Assembly (NCBI GenBank): GCA_017541305.1
Contig: JAFXZJ010000016.1
Span: 22,129-86,128, forward strand
Source of the DNA: Clostridia bacterium
Lineage (GTDB): Bacteria > Bacillota > Clostridia > Christensenellales > CAG-138
Direction of reading: 5' to 3'
DNA length: 64,000 bases
Shown here: positions 43,854 to 53,749 of the stretch, in pieces
How the letters are laid out: each line of letters starts with the position of its first letter
How positions within the stretch are numbered: the stretch's first letter is position 1
Translations under genes and position numbers: made by a program
Notes under the pieces: generated by a model
Databases searched by the model: none
Told to the model about the DNA's origin: nothing
The model's input: the letters and a program-made list of their open reading frames with translations, nothing else

Positions 43854-44870
43854 TCAGGCGTTTTCCTTCATCGCCCTGATCTTTTCGGTCAGCATGGGCA
43901 CGACTTTATTGAGGTCGCCCACCACGCCGTAATCGGCGATATTGAATATGGGAGCGGTCTCGTCGCGGTTGATGGCGATTATTATCTCGCTCTCCTCCAT
44001 GCCCGCCATATGCTGGATCGCGCCGGAGATGCCCACGGCGATATAGAGCTTGGGGCGCACGGTCTTGCCCGTCTGCCCGACCTGCAGCTCCTTATCCGCC
44101 CAGCCCGCGTCGACCGCGGCGCGGCTTGCAGCCACGCGGCCGCCGAGGACTTCCGCAAGGTCGTAGAGCATTCGGAAATTCTCCTTGGAGCCCATGCCGC
44201 GGCCGCCGGAGACGAGTATCTTCGCCTCGGAGATATCGGCGGATTCGTTCATCTTTTTGATCACGTCGAGTATCTCGATATAGCGGTCGTTGCGCTCGAA
44301 CTTAACGCCGAAGGGCAGCACGCGCGCCTTCCTGCCGGGCTCGCGCTCGCATTTCTGCATGACGCCGGGACGCACGGTGGCCATCTGCGGACGGAAATCG
44401 GGGCAGATTATGGTGGCCATAAGGTTGCCGCCGAAGGCGGGACGGGTCATAAGCAGCCTGTCGGTTTCGGGATCGATCTCAAGCCCGGTGCAGTCGGCGG
44501 TGAGGCCGGTGTGCACGCGCGCGGAAACGCGGGGAGCAAGGTCGCGCCCGATCGTGGTCGCGCCGTAAAGCACTATCTCGGGCTTGAAGAACTCTATCGC
44601 GCTGTACATGGCGTGCGCATAGGGCTCGGTCATATAGCTTTCCAGAGCGGGATCGTCGATCAGCACGACGGTATCCGCGCCGTATTCGCCCAGCTCGTCG
44701 GCAAGGTGCGCCACGTTATGACCGCAGAGCACCGCGGAGACGGAGGAATTGAGCGCCTTGGCAAGCTGCTTCGCCTTGCCTATCAGCTCGAAGGAAACGG
44801 GTGCGATAACGCCTTCGACCTGCTGGACGAACACGTAAACGCCTTTATATTCGGAAAATTCTGATTTCAT
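43854..44870 (-). CDS. etfA: Electron transfer flavoprotein alpha subunit
   Basis: 338 residues. The C-terminal FAD domain carries the EtfA signature: GISGAIQHMAGMEESEIIIA then INRDETAPIFNIADYGVVGD. The N-terminal half has the alpha/beta ETF fold with VSAVLCGHNV. With EtfB it passes electrons to or from the acyl-CoA dehydrogenase encoded just upstream; in anaerobes such trios often bifurcate electrons. It lies 8 nt after etfB. Confidence 0.93.
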   Translation of the reverse strand: MKSEFSEYKGVYVFVQQVEGVIAPVSFELIGKAKQLAKALNSSVSAVLCGHNVAHLADELGEYGADTVVLIDDPALESYMTEPYAHAMYSAIEFFKPEIVLYGATTIGRDLAPRVSARVHTGLTADCTGLEIDPETDRLLMTRPAFGGNLMATIICPDFRPQMATVRPGVMQKCEREPGRKARVLPFGVKFERNDRYIEILDVIKKMNESADISEAKILVSGGRGMGSKENFRMLYDLAEVLGGRVAASRAAVDAGWADKELQVGQTGKTVRPKLYIAVGISGAIQHMAGMEESEIIIAINRDETAPIFNIADYGVVGDLNKVVPMLTEKIRAMKENA

Positions 44871-44878
44871 ATTCCACC

Positions 44879-45664
44879 TCAGATAACGAACTTCTCACGA
44901 AGCTTTTCGACCAGATAATCGGCCTCGGCCTCGGCGTCGAGGGTGACCACCTCGCCCTTGCCCTTGAGCGCCTTGGGGAAGCTTTCCTTGACGCGGGTGG
45001 GCGAGCCCTTTAATCCGATATTCGCATCGTCCACGGGCACGTCGGGGCGGGTCCACACGTTGACCTGCTTCTCGCGGTAGGCGCTGAAAATGCCGCCGGG
45101 AGTCATATAGCGGGGACGGTTGAGCTCGGTGAGCGCGGTGACAAGGCAGGGCATCTTGACGCGCACCACCTGATAGCTGTTCTCGAACTGCCTTTTTACG
45201 ATCAGGCTGTCGCCCACCACGCGGATCTCTTCGGCATAGCTCACGTTGGGAATGCCCAGATGCTCCGCCATCTGCGGGCCCACCTGCGCGGTGTCGCCGT
45301 CGATGGCCTGGCGGCCCGTGAAGACTATATCATAAGGAAGCTTGGATACCGCCGCCGCGATCGTGGAAGAGGTGGCCCAGGTATCGGCGCCGCCGAAAGC
45401 GCGGTCGCTGACGAGATAGGCCTCGTCCGCGCCCATTGCAAGCGCTTCGCGAAGCACCGCGTCCGCCTGCGCGGGGCCCATGGACACCACGCGGACGACC
45501 GCGCCCAGCTCGTCCTTTATGCGAAGGGCGGCCTCTAAGCCCGCCTTATCGTCGGGATTCATTATGGAGGGCACTCCCTCTCGGATCAGGGTGCCGGTCT
45601 TGGGATCCAGGCGCACCTCGTTGGTGTCCGGAACCTGCTTTATACAGACGACTATGTTTAACAT
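44879..45664 (-). CDS. etfB: Electron transfer flavoprotein beta subunit
   Basis: 261 residues: NIVVCIKQVPDTNEVRLDP at the start, VVSMGPAQADAVLREALAMG and the EtfB stretch TGRQAIDGDTAQVGPQ. AAGGAG precedes the ATG. It forms the ETF heterodimer with EtfA. Confidence 0.93.
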   Translation of the reverse strand: MLNIVVCIKQVPDTNEVRLDPKTGTLIREGVPSIMNPDDKAGLEAALRIKDELGAVVRVVSMGPAQADAVLREALAMGADEAYLVSDRAFGGADTWATSSTIAAAVSKLPYDIVFTGRQAIDGDTAQVGPQMAEHLGIPNVSYAEEIRVVGDSLIVKRQFENSYQVVRVKMPCLVTALTELNRPRYMTPGGIFSAYREKQVNVWTRPDVPVDDANIGLKGSPTRVKESFPKALKGKGEVVTLDAEAEADYLVEKLREKFVI

Positions 45665-45669
45665 GCTTT

Positions 45670-45825
45670 TCTCCTTTTCAATGAATAATGAATACCGAAT
45701 AAATAATAATGAATGATCGACGAGGCTTTTCCTGCGGAAAAGCTTTATTATATCGGAGAAAATCCGCCGGGATTTTCTACCTTAATTATTCATTATTCAT
45801 TATTCTTTTTTCATTACTCGGGTCC
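45670..45825. repeat. AT-rich inverted repeat between acyl-CoA dehydrogenase and etfB
   Basis: TCAATGAATAATGAAT at the left (45679-45694) faces ATTATTCATTATTCATT-like sequence at the right (about 45786-45802). A GGAAAAGC/GCTTTTCC hairpin and a GAAAATCC/GGATTTTC hairpin lie between. A similar ATTCATTATTC tract occurs at 34755-34785. Confidence 0.55.
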
Positions 45826-45830
45826 GCTGC

Positions 45831-46970
<1,140 letters not shown>

Positions 46971-47025
46971 GAAAACCTCCGTAATATGTGATCGATCGGG
47001 CTTTGCGCCCACAAAAATACAGTTT

Positions 47026-47054
47026 ATTATAGCCTTTTTTGCGGCGGTTTACAA
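47026..47054 (-). promoter_or_regulatory. Promoter of the acyl-CoA dehydrogenase gene
   Basis: Minus strand TTGTAA (47049-47054), 17 nt, TATAAT (47026-47031). Confidence 0.7.
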
Positions 47055-47138
47055 GTGCCGGCGCAACTATATATGCTTTCCCGCGGACAAATTTATCTAA
47101 TCTGTAACACAAGATTTAGCGGTTTTTGACATTAGTTA

Positions 47139-47167
47139 TTGCATTTTGGGCCGCGCTGTGTTAAAAT
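47139..47167 (+). promoter_or_regulatory. Promoter, probably leaderless, of the acyltransferase-like gene
   Basis: TTGCAT (47139-47144), 17 nt, TAAAAT (47162-47167). The ATG begins 8 nt after the -10. Confidence 0.65.
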
Positions 47168-47174
47168 AGCGCAT

Positions 47175-48467
47175 ATGAAGAAGCTTCCCTCAAAAAACAG
47201 GCGCCTTTCGTGGCTGCCTCTGGATAACGCCGCAAAGATCTATCCCCCCGCGCAGACGGAGGGATGGAACGCGCTCTTCCGCCTTTCGGTCACGCTTTCG
47301 GAGCCGGTCGACAGGCAGGTCTTAAAGCGCGCGCTTCTTAAAACGGTGGGCCGCTTTCCGAATTTCGCTATGAAGCTGAGGCGGGGTTTTTTCTGGTATT
47401 ACCTGGATAAATTAAGCGGCGCGCCGGCTATAACCGACGACGTGCAGAATCCCTGCGCAAGGATGCGCTTTGACGAGAACGGCGGGTTTTCGTTCCGCGT
47501 CAGGGTCTACGGCAGGCGCATAGCGGTGGAGATATTCCACGTTATCACCGACGGCGCGGGCGGGCTTTCGTTCTTAAAAACGCTCACCGCCGAATATCTG
47601 ACCATAAAATACGGCGTCGTCATCCCCCGCTCGGGCGACATACTCGACTGCTCGGAGGAGCCCACTAAGGAGGAGCTTGCCGACGGCTTCCTCACCCACG
47701 CGGGGCCCAGGAGCATCCCCCTGCGCGAGCCGGACGCTTACCATCTTTTCGGCACGCCCGAAAAGGATTTCCTGCACGTCACGACGGGCATTATGAGCAC
47801 GGACGAGCTTTCGGCGCGCGCCAAAGCGCTTGGCGTGACCGTGACCGAATATCTCGTAACGGTGCTGCTGTTTGCCGCCGCCGACTGGAAAAAGGCCAAA
47901 GGGGGCGCCATGCAGCGCGGAAAGCCCGTAAAGGTGTCGGTGCCGGTCAACCTGCGAAAGCTGTTCGGCTGCAAAACGCTGCGCAATTTCGCCAATTACG
48001 CCAACGTGGGCCTGGATACGCGCCTGGGCGAATACACTTTTGAGGAAGCCGCAAAGATCGTCCACCACCAGCTCAAGCTGGAGACCGATCCGCACCGCCT
48101 TGCCGCCAAGATCGCAAGCAACGTGAATATAGAAAAGAGCATTTTCATGCGCCTTGTGCCGCGCGTGATAAAGAACCCCATAATGCACATCGCCTACCGC
48201 GCCAAGGGCGACCGCAAATCGACCACCTGCATATCGAACCTGGGCCTTGTGACCGTGCCCGACGAGATGCGGCCCTATATCGAGCGCTTCGACTTTATGC
48301 TCGGCTCCCTTGCCGAAAACCCCGTCGCCTCCGCCGCCGCAAGCTATGACGGAAAGCTTGTGATCAACTTCACCCGCACCATCAGCGAAAGCTTCCTTGA
48401 AAGAGCCTTCTTCACCCGGCTCGTCAAAATGGGCGTGCACGTGCTGCTTGAAAGCAACGGGAATTAG
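47175..48467 (+). CDS. Condensation/acyltransferase-like protein (alcohol acetyltransferase or WS/DGAT type)
   Basis: 430 residues. The N-terminal half contains EIFHVITDGAGG, the HxxxDG active-site motif of the CoA-dependent acyltransferase fold (chloramphenicol acetyltransferase, NRPS condensation, WS/DGAT, alcohol acetyltransferase). The second half has VSVPVNLRKLFGCKTLRNFAN and STTCISNLGLVTVP, as in condensation-like proteins. It should transfer an acyl group to an alcohol or amine; substrates are unknown. The zinc-ribbon membrane protein at 49166 is a plausible former operon partner. No ribosome site precedes the ATG. Confidence 0.72.
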   Translation: MKKLPSKNRRLSWLPLDNAAKIYPPAQTEGWNALFRLSVTLSEPVDRQVLKRALLKTVGRFPNFAMKLRRGFFWYYLDKLSGAPAITDDVQNPCARMRFDENGGFSFRVRVYGRRIAVEIFHVITDGAGGLSFLKTLTAEYLTIKYGVVIPRSGDILDCSEEPTKEELADGFLTHAGPRSIPLREPDAYHLFGTPEKDFLHVTTGIMSTDELSARAKALGVTVTEYLVTVLLFAAADWKKAKGGAMQRGKPVKVSVPVNLRKLFGCKTLRNFANYANVGLDTRLGEYTFEEAAKIVHHQLKLETDPHRLAAKIASNVNIEKSIFMRLVPRVIKNPIMHIAYRAKGDRKSTTCISNLGLVTVPDEMRPYIERFDFMLGSLAENPVASAAASYDGKLVINFTRTISESFLERAFFTRLVKMGVHVLLESNGN

Positions 48468-48479
48468 GGGGCGACAGGG

Positions 48480-49130
48480 CTGAACACACCAAACCAAGGG
48501 AGTCCTTTGCACGGTCGCCTCTTAAGTGACGATACTAACCACGGGGACAGATCTGCCGGTCAGTTCCGAAAGTATCGCTTTGGCGGCGGTAACATAACTG
48601 ACCATCAGATCTGTCCCCATGGTTAGTGCTCCGATTACCAAAAGAGACGTATCTTTTGTCACAGGATAAAGCTTTAAAAGGCTATCACCCCTTCTGCGGG
48701 ATACGCCAAAAGGCTTCCCCCCGGCGGGGAAGCTGTCGGCTGAACGGAGTGAAGACGACTGATGAGGGGATTCCTTATTATTGTTCTCTTTTATGATACG
48801 TAAGTCTGTTTAATTACCGATTCCTTTCGAGGCTGGGATATGTCTCGCAGGAGCGGCCTCAGTTACTTGACGCCCGCGTTCCGCGCCTATCGCGGCGCGT
48901 GCGCCCACTCGGCTCGAAAAATGATTATTTTTCGGCCACGTGGGCGACGCTCGCTTCGCTCGCTTAATACCCCCCTGAGTTTGGGGGACTTTGCCCGGTC
49001 GCCCCGGTAGTTTGGGGTATTTGGAATGGTCGCCCCTATCATCCGCCGCCCATGCCCCCCTGTGCAAACGCCGGAGGGATCGTATTGCAGCTTATCTGTC
49101 CCCGCAGCGGCTTTGCGCCGCAAGGGAACG
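48480..49130. repeat. Intergenic block of inverted and composite repeats
   Basis: First, a large imperfect hairpin, 48534-48627: ACTAACCACGGGGACAGATC faces GATCTGTCCCCATGGTTAGT. Then a composite repeat copy, 48700-49050: GGCTTCCCCCCGGCGGGGAA, GACTGATGAGGGGATTCC, TTATTATTGTTCTC, ATATGTCTCGCAGGAGCGGC, GCGTTCCGCGCCTATCGCGG, CGACGCTCGCTTCGCTCGCT, TTTGGAATGGTCGCCCC. No gene is seen here. Confidence 0.8.
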
Positions 49131-49165
49131 CATACTTCAAACCACAGCTTTCCAACGGAGGTCCC

Positions 49166-49870
49166 ATGTCCTACTGTGTCAACTGCGGCGTCGAGCTCGC
49201 CGCGTCCGAACGCCGCTGTCCGCTCTGCGGGGTGGAAGTGATCAACCCCCGCGAGCCCTTTGATGAAAACGGCGAGCGGCCCTTCCCCAACGATATAGAA
49301 AAGGTTCGCCACAGGCTCGTGCGGGTGACCGCCGCAAGGGTGTTTTCACTGCTGCTTGCGATACCGCTCGTGTCGATACTGCTCGTCGATCTGATCCACG
49401 ACGGCGCGCTCACCTGGTCGCTCATACCCACCGCGGCGATCGTTTACGCGTTCCTCGCCGTCGTTCTCCCCTGCCTCTTCAAAAGGCCCATAGTGTGGCT
49501 GTTCATGCTGCTGGGCGTTGCCGAAACGGTGCTGTTCCTGTTCGTTCTTAACGTGATACTGGGCGGCGACTGGCTGTGGCTCTTCGCCCTGCCCATCACG
49601 CTGCTGACCGGCGCGGCGGTGATAGGCGGCTATCTCATGCTGCGCTCGCGCAGGGCGTCGCTCACGCTGAAGATCGTTGTGCTGCTGCTGATGATCGCGG
49701 TCAGCCTGATCATTCTGCAGATGCTTATCGAGATCCACCTGCACGGCGCGATCAGATTCGACTGGTCGGTCTATGCCGCGATCCCCTGCGGCATGCTAAG
49801 CCTCGTTGCGCTGATAATAGGCCGCCTCGTCAGGAAAAGCGAGAGCTTCAGGAAGAAAATGTTCTTCTGA
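49166..49870 (+). CDS. Zinc-ribbon membrane protein
   Basis: 234 residues. An N-terminal zinc ribbon (CVNCGVELAASERRCPLCG, residues 4-22) is followed by a linker and about six membrane segments (55-225). I think it belongs to a DUF6320-type family often found beside acyltransferase-like genes; this is unverified. GGAGG lies 5 nt before the ATG. It is 700 nt downstream of the acyltransferase-like gene on the same strand, with only repeats between. Confidence 0.65.
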   Translation: MSYCVNCGVELAASERRCPLCGVEVINPREPFDENGERPFPNDIEKVRHRLVRVTAARVFSLLLAIPLVSILLVDLIHDGALTWSLIPTAAIVYAFLAVVLPCLFKRPIVWLFMLLGVAETVLFLFVLNVILGGDWLWLFALPITLLTGAAVIGGYLMLRSRRASLTLKIVVLLLMIAVSLIILQMLIEIHLHGAIRFDWSVYAAIPCGMLSLVALIIGRLVRKSESFRKKMFF

Positions 49871-49876
49871 AAACGC

Positions 49877-49905
49877 TTGCAATTCCATTTCACATGTGTT
49901 ATACT
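49877..49905 (+). promoter_or_regulatory. Promoter of the tyrS T-box transcript
   Basis: TTGCAA (49877-49882), 17 nt, TATACT (49900-49905). Confidence 0.75.
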
Positions 49906-49911
49906 TCACGC

Positions 49912-50165
49912 AATATTTGCGATGAAGGGAACAAGTAGCTTCCGTTTGGGCTTCAAAGAGAGCGTCCGGCAGGTGTGAGGGCGCAGGACGGCGGAAAGCG
50001 AATACGTCCCGGAGCAGCCGTCCGAAAGGGATGCCCCAAGTAGGCGCGGCCGGGCGGGCCCGTTACAGCCCTCCAACGAGGGAGCCGTCGCTGCACGGTT
50101 CCGAATCGGGGTGGTACCGCGTTTTAAAACGTCCCCTTTTCCGCTTGCGGAGAAGGGGATTTTCA
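49912..50165 (+). promoter_or_regulatory. T-box riboswitch, tyrosine specifier
   Basis: The T-box GGGTGGTACCGCG is at 50109-50121 and is followed by the terminator stem GTCCCCTTTTCCGC / GCGGAGAAGGGGAT with a T-run. Upstream, stem I carries GCGAATACGTCCC; the codon UAC (50003-50005) is a Tyr specifier, matching the downstream gene. Uncharged tRNA-Tyr should stabilise the antiterminator and switch tyrS on. Confidence 0.92.
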
Positions 50166-50196
50166 TATGACAGAGACGACGAAAGGAAAACTTACC

Positions 50197-51411
50197 ATGA
50201 AAATCTATGATGAACTCAAAGCCCGCGGCCTGATCGCCCAGGTGACCAACGAAGAAGAGATCGAAAAGCTCGTAAACGCGGGCGAGGCGAAATTCTACAT
50301 CGGCTTCGACTGCACGGCCGACAGCCTTACGGCCGGTCATTTCATGGCGCTCACGCTTATGAAGCGCCTGCAGATGGCGGGCAACAAGCCCATTGCGCTG
50401 ATAGGCGGCGGCACCACCATGATAGGCGACCCCTCGGGCCGCACCGACATGCGCAAGATGCTCACCAAGGAGGATATCGATCACAACGCCGAATGCTTCA
50501 AGCGCCAGATGGAGCGCTTTATCGAATTCGGTCCCGACAAGGCCGAGATGGTGAACAACGCCGACTGGCTGCTTTCGCTCAATTACGTCGAGCTCCTGCG
50601 CGAGGTGGGCGCCTGCTTCTCCGTGAACAATATGCTCAGGGCCGAGTGCTACAAGCAGCGCATGGAAAAGGGCCTTTCCTTCCTTGAGTTCAATTACATG
50701 ATAATGCAGTCCTACGATTTCTACTGGCTGTTCAAAAACAAGGGCGTGAACCTGCAGTTCGGCGGCGACGATCAGTGGTCCAACATGCTGGGCGGCACCG
50801 AGCTGATAAGGCGCAAGCTGGGCAGGGACGCGCACGCCATGACGATCACCCTTTTGACCGATTCCCAGGGCAAAAAGATGGGCAAGACCGCCGGCAACGC
50901 CGTGTGGCTCGATCCCAACAAGACCAGCCCCTTCGAATTCTTCCAGTACTGGCGCAACGTGGGCGACGCCGACGTTATGAAGTGCATCCGCATGCTCACC
51001 TTCATCCCCATCGAGGAGATCGAGGAGATCGCCAAATGGGACGATTCGCGCATCAACGAAAAGAAGGAGCTGCTTGCCTATGAGCTCACCGCGCTCGTGC
51101 ACGGAAAGGACGAGGCCGACAAGGCCAGGGAGGCCAGCCACGCGCTGTTTGCGGGCGGCGGCGACGATTCCAATATGCCCACCACCGAGCTTGCCGTGCC
51201 CGACGAGGGCATGACCGTGATCGACCTGCTCGTTGCCTGCGGCCTGGCCGCTTCCAAGGGCGAGGCAAGGCGCCTGATACAGCAGGGCGGCATATCCGTT
51301 GACGGCGAAAAGGTGGCCGATATAGGCGCCGTGATCGAAAAAGCCCGTTTTGCGGAAGGCGTCAAGATAAGGAAGGGCAAAAAGATATTCCACAAGGCGG
51401 TCGCCAAATAA
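50197..51411 (+). CDS. tyrS: Tyrosyl-tRNA synthetase
   Basis: 404 residues, class I. The Rossmann domain has FYIGFDCTADSLTAGHF, where the HIGH-type motif reads TAGH, then IALIGGGTTMIGDPSGR and the Tyr/tRNA region QSYDFYWLF. The KMSKS loop reads KKMGKT. The C-terminal S4 RNA-binding domain is VACGLAASKGEARRLIQQGG. The start at 50197 (MKIYDELKARGLI) fits the family and follows GAAAGGAAAA; the in-frame ATG at 50167 overlaps the terminator end and has no ribosome site. Controlled by the Tyr T-box. Confidence 0.93.
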   Translation: MKIYDELKARGLIAQVTNEEEIEKLVNAGEAKFYIGFDCTADSLTAGHFMALTLMKRLQMAGNKPIALIGGGTTMIGDPSGRTDMRKMLTKEDIDHNAECFKRQMERFIEFGPDKAEMVNNADWLLSLNYVELLREVGACFSVNNMLRAECYKQRMEKGLSFLEFNYMIMQSYDFYWLFKNKGVNLQFGGDDQWSNMLGGTELIRRKLGRDAHAMTITLLTDSQGKKMGKTAGNAVWLDPNKTSPFEFFQYWRNVGDADVMKCIRMLTFIPIEEIEEIAKWDDSRINEKKELLAYELTALVHGKDEADKAREASHALFAGGGDDSNMPTTELAVPDEGMTVIDLLVACGLAASKGEARRLIQQGGISVDGEKVADIGAVIEKARFAEGVKIRKGKKIFHKAVAK

Positions 51412-52060
51412 GCCGAAGGCACGTCCGGGCGGCGGGGGTTTCCCCGCCGTCAGACCACTGACAAAGTCTCTGCAGAGGAATAAAGCACCGCATGAAGCAA
51501 ACCCGGTGCGACCTTTGGGAGCCGCTGCAGGTGAAGAACATCAAGATGTTCTTTGCGCGTCCGCGGCGCGACAGCCGCGGAATGCAGGCGTCAGGTATCT
51601 GAGGCCGCTCCTGCGAGACATATCCTCGAAACTGACCCTAACGGTCTTTTCGGGGATTTTATTTTCATAACGCCTTTTTACGCAAAAAGCTGCAATTATG
51701 TGTTTGTCAGTAATCTGAGAAGGGGCTGCTGCATCCAGGATCAGCGGCCCCTTTTCATTACCCGGAAGCTTCAGCGGTTCTTATCATTCCCTCATCCACC
51801 ACCGCCTTGCGGCGGCAGTCCCCCTTCCCCCAAGGGAAGGCTGTTTTGTAAGTTTTCGCAGAATCTATCGCCTTCCCTTGGGGGAAGGGGGACCGCGAGG
51901 AACGAGCGGTGGATGAGGGATCGAAAGACCGCTTTACGCTTCCAAGCAATAAGAAGCTTGATGCAAAGCCCGATCCCCCCGCCTTTTCCGTTCACAGTTT
52001 ATTAACAGAAAATTCACCGTTTGTTAAAAATAATATGCCCATCCGGTGTTGCGTATCGCC
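51412..52060. repeat. Repeat-rich intergenic region after tyrS
   Basis: Holds GGCGGCGGGG/CCCCGCC hairpin (51429-51450), a composite-repeat fragment (GGCCGCTCCTGCGAGACATA, 51602-51621), a terminator (GGGGCTGCTG / CAGCGGCCCC then TTTTC, 51722-51756) and a pair of the same REP unit in opposite orientation (51788-51921) that can fold as one long hairpin: CCCTCATCCACC...CCCCCTTCCCCCAAGGGAAGGC, spacer, GCCTTCCCTTGGGGGAAGGG...GGTGGATGAGGG. No gene. Confidence 0.75.
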
Positions 52061-52112
52061 TCGGATAGGTGATATAGTTTTATGGGGGCGCGGTTTTATT
52101 ACAAAAACCGCG
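52050..52112 (+). promoter_or_regulatory. Promoter and 5' hairpin of the locus B sigma gene
   Basis: TTGCGT (52049-52054), 18 nt, TATAGT (52073-52078) is a plausible promoter. Between it and the ATG lies CGCGGTTTT/AAAACCGCG, a 9-bp hairpin ending 8 nt before the start codon, where a ribosome site would be expected; none is obvious. Confidence 0.45.
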
Positions 52113-52119
52113 TAAGAGC

Positions 52120-52692
52120 ATGTTCCTGTTCTCAACTGTCACATTCGGGCGGGACGACGACCGCTCGTTCATGGAGGAGCTTTTCAACGCGCATTACACG
52201 AGGATGCGCGCTTTTGCCTTTTCCCTGCTTCACGACGGCGCCGCCGCCGAGGACGCCGCGCAGGACGTGTTATTATATATTTTTGAGCATATTGAAAAAT
52301 TCCGCGGGCTTGACTGTTGCACTTTGCGCCACTTGGTTGATTTAATATTAAGAAGGAGATGCTATAACCTTCTGCGGGCCCGCAGGGTGCGCCAAAAGCA
52401 CAGCGCGGGCAGTCTTGACGATCCCGCGGTTTTTCCGCAGCTTGCCGACTCCGGCCCTTCCGTTGAGGAAAGCGCGCTCTTAAACATAGACGCCGAACGC
52501 ATGGCGCAGGCAATAAGACGGCTTCCGCCGGATCAGCGCTTTGCGATCGAGGCCAAATACATACTCGGCTTCAGCGACGCCGAGATCGCGGAGGAGCTAG
52601 GGATAAAGAAAAACAGCGTCCGCCAATATCTTACAAGGGCAAGACGCGGGGTGTTCAGCCTCATGGGGGATGAGAACGATGAAGAAGGATAA
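52120..52692 (+). CDS. ECF-type sigma factor of locus B
   Basis: 190 residues. Region 2: FMEELFNAHYTRMRAFAFSL and AAEDAAQDVLLYIFEHIEKF. Region 4: LPPDQRFAIEAKYILGFSDAE and a terminal HTH (KKNSVRQYLTRARRGVFSL). It lacks the ELEECLP linker of the other ECF factors, so it is from a different ECF group (SigV/SigM-like by feel). It overlaps the anti-sigma gene by 14 nt. Start codon uncertain: ATG at 52120 or 52171. Confidence 0.85.
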   Translation: MFLFSTVTFGRDDDRSFMEELFNAHYTRMRAFAFSLLHDGAAAEDAAQDVLLYIFEHIEKFRGLDCCTLRHLVDLILRRRCYNLLRARRVRQKHSAGSLDDPAVFPQLADSGPSVEESALLNIDAERMAQAIRRLPPDQRFAIEAKYILGFSDAEIAEELGIKKNSVRQYLTRARRGVFSLMGDENDEEG

Positions 52693-53749
52693 GGAATTCG
52701 CACTGTTTAAGCGAGCGGCGGAAGAGGCCGCCCGCATCGACGGCCGTGAGCTTATGAATGCGGACGCCGCCGAGGCTTCCGAGCCCGCCGACGAGGCCGC
52801 AAGGGCGCGCTTTGAAGCCGCGCTCGATTCCGCGCGCTCACGCCGCAGGGAACGCGGGGGCGGGCGGCTCATACCCTTCAAGTGGATCGCGGCTGCGGCG
52901 GCCTGCGTGATCGCGGCGTTTTTCCTGGTACCCGCCTCCACCGAAGCGGGCAGGAACTGGCTTTCCAAGCTGGCGCTCCGGGTATTCCCCGATCACACCG
53001 AGATAACGCTCGAAGATCCCGACTTGGAAAAATACGGCTATGCCGCTTTCTACGTCCCCTCGCGCGTGCCGCTTGAATACAGGCTGCGCGACGTCAGCGC
53101 CGACGACGGGCATTTCGATCTCAGCTATTCCAACGGGCGCGGCGAATGGTTCGAATTCCATCTGCTGCGCGATCCCCTGCCGCAGGGCGCCCGTCTTACC
53201 GAAGCCGAAAAGCTCGTATTCGTGCCGGTGCGCGACGCAATGGCCGCGCTGACCTCACACGACGGCGTGACCAGCATTCAGTGGTGCAACGGCAGAGTGA
53301 ACGTCACAATTGAGGGCAATATCCCCGAGGATGTATTGGTCGACACGGCGCGCTCCGTGCTGCCGGTGGGCGGCGATCATATCCGCTATTGTCCGGCCGG
53401 AGATCTCAAGGGCTTCGTGCACTCCTCCTTCGATCTCTATCCCTCCGCGGACGTCGTGACCGATATGGTGTTCACAAGGGGCGCGCACGACCGCATACGG
53501 CTCAGGCAGCTCAAGCCCACGGCCACGGTCAAGCTGGATAATCACGGCGCGGCAAAGCCCGTCACGGTGGATATCGACGGCGTCGAGGGCATGCTCATAC
53601 GCGGCGAAGAGACCCTTATAGTATGGTCGCCCGACAACGCGATACTCATGCTCAGCGGAAATATCGATCCCGACGAGCTGCTCGAGCTCGCCCGCAGCGT
53701 GAGAGACCAGTATCATTTTCTATCGATGAAAGACAGTGCGGCCGACTGA
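52679..53749 (+). CDS. DUF4367-like membrane anti-sigma factor of locus B
   Basis: 356 residues. N-terminal cytoplasmic part (1-65) with AARIDGRELMNADAAEA, membrane segment (about 66-84, WIAAAAACVIAAFFLV), then two extracellular DUF4367-like halves (YAAFYVPSRVPLEYRLRDVS near 120; DLKGFVHSSFDLYPSADVV near 245), each ending in a short strand-rich motif (NVTIEGNIPEDVLVD; LMLSGNIDPDELLEL). GGGGGA precedes the ATG at 52679 at 9 nt. The last codons and stop lie inside a repeat motif (GCCGACTGATGAGGGG), so the C-terminal tail was set by the repeat. Confidence 0.7.
   Translation: MKKDKEFALFKRAAEEAARIDGRELMNADAAEASEPADEAARARFEAALDSARSRRRERGGGRLIPFKWIAAAAACVIAAFFLVPASTEAGRNWLSKLALRVFPDHTEITLEDPDLEKYGYAAFYVPSRVPLEYRLRDVSADDGHFDLSYSNGRGEWFEFHLLRDPLPQGARLTEAEKLVFVPVRDAMAALTSHDGVTSIQWCNGRVNVTIEGNIPEDVLVDTARSVLPVGGDHIRYCPAGDLKGFVHSSFDLYPSADVVTDMVFTRGAHDRIRLRQLKPTATVKLDNHGAAKPVTVDIDGVEGMLIRGEETLIVWSPDNAILMLSGNIDPDELLELARSVRDQYHFLSMKDSAAD

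Noticed and set aside
45679-45802. Insertion sequence between acyl-CoA dehydrogenase and etfB
   Set aside because: Only AT-rich inverted stretches are present; there is no transposase and no target duplication that I can see.
49906-51393. A 495-codon frame opposite tyrS and the T-box
   Set aside because: tyrS and its T-box are certain, and the frame crosses the structured leader.
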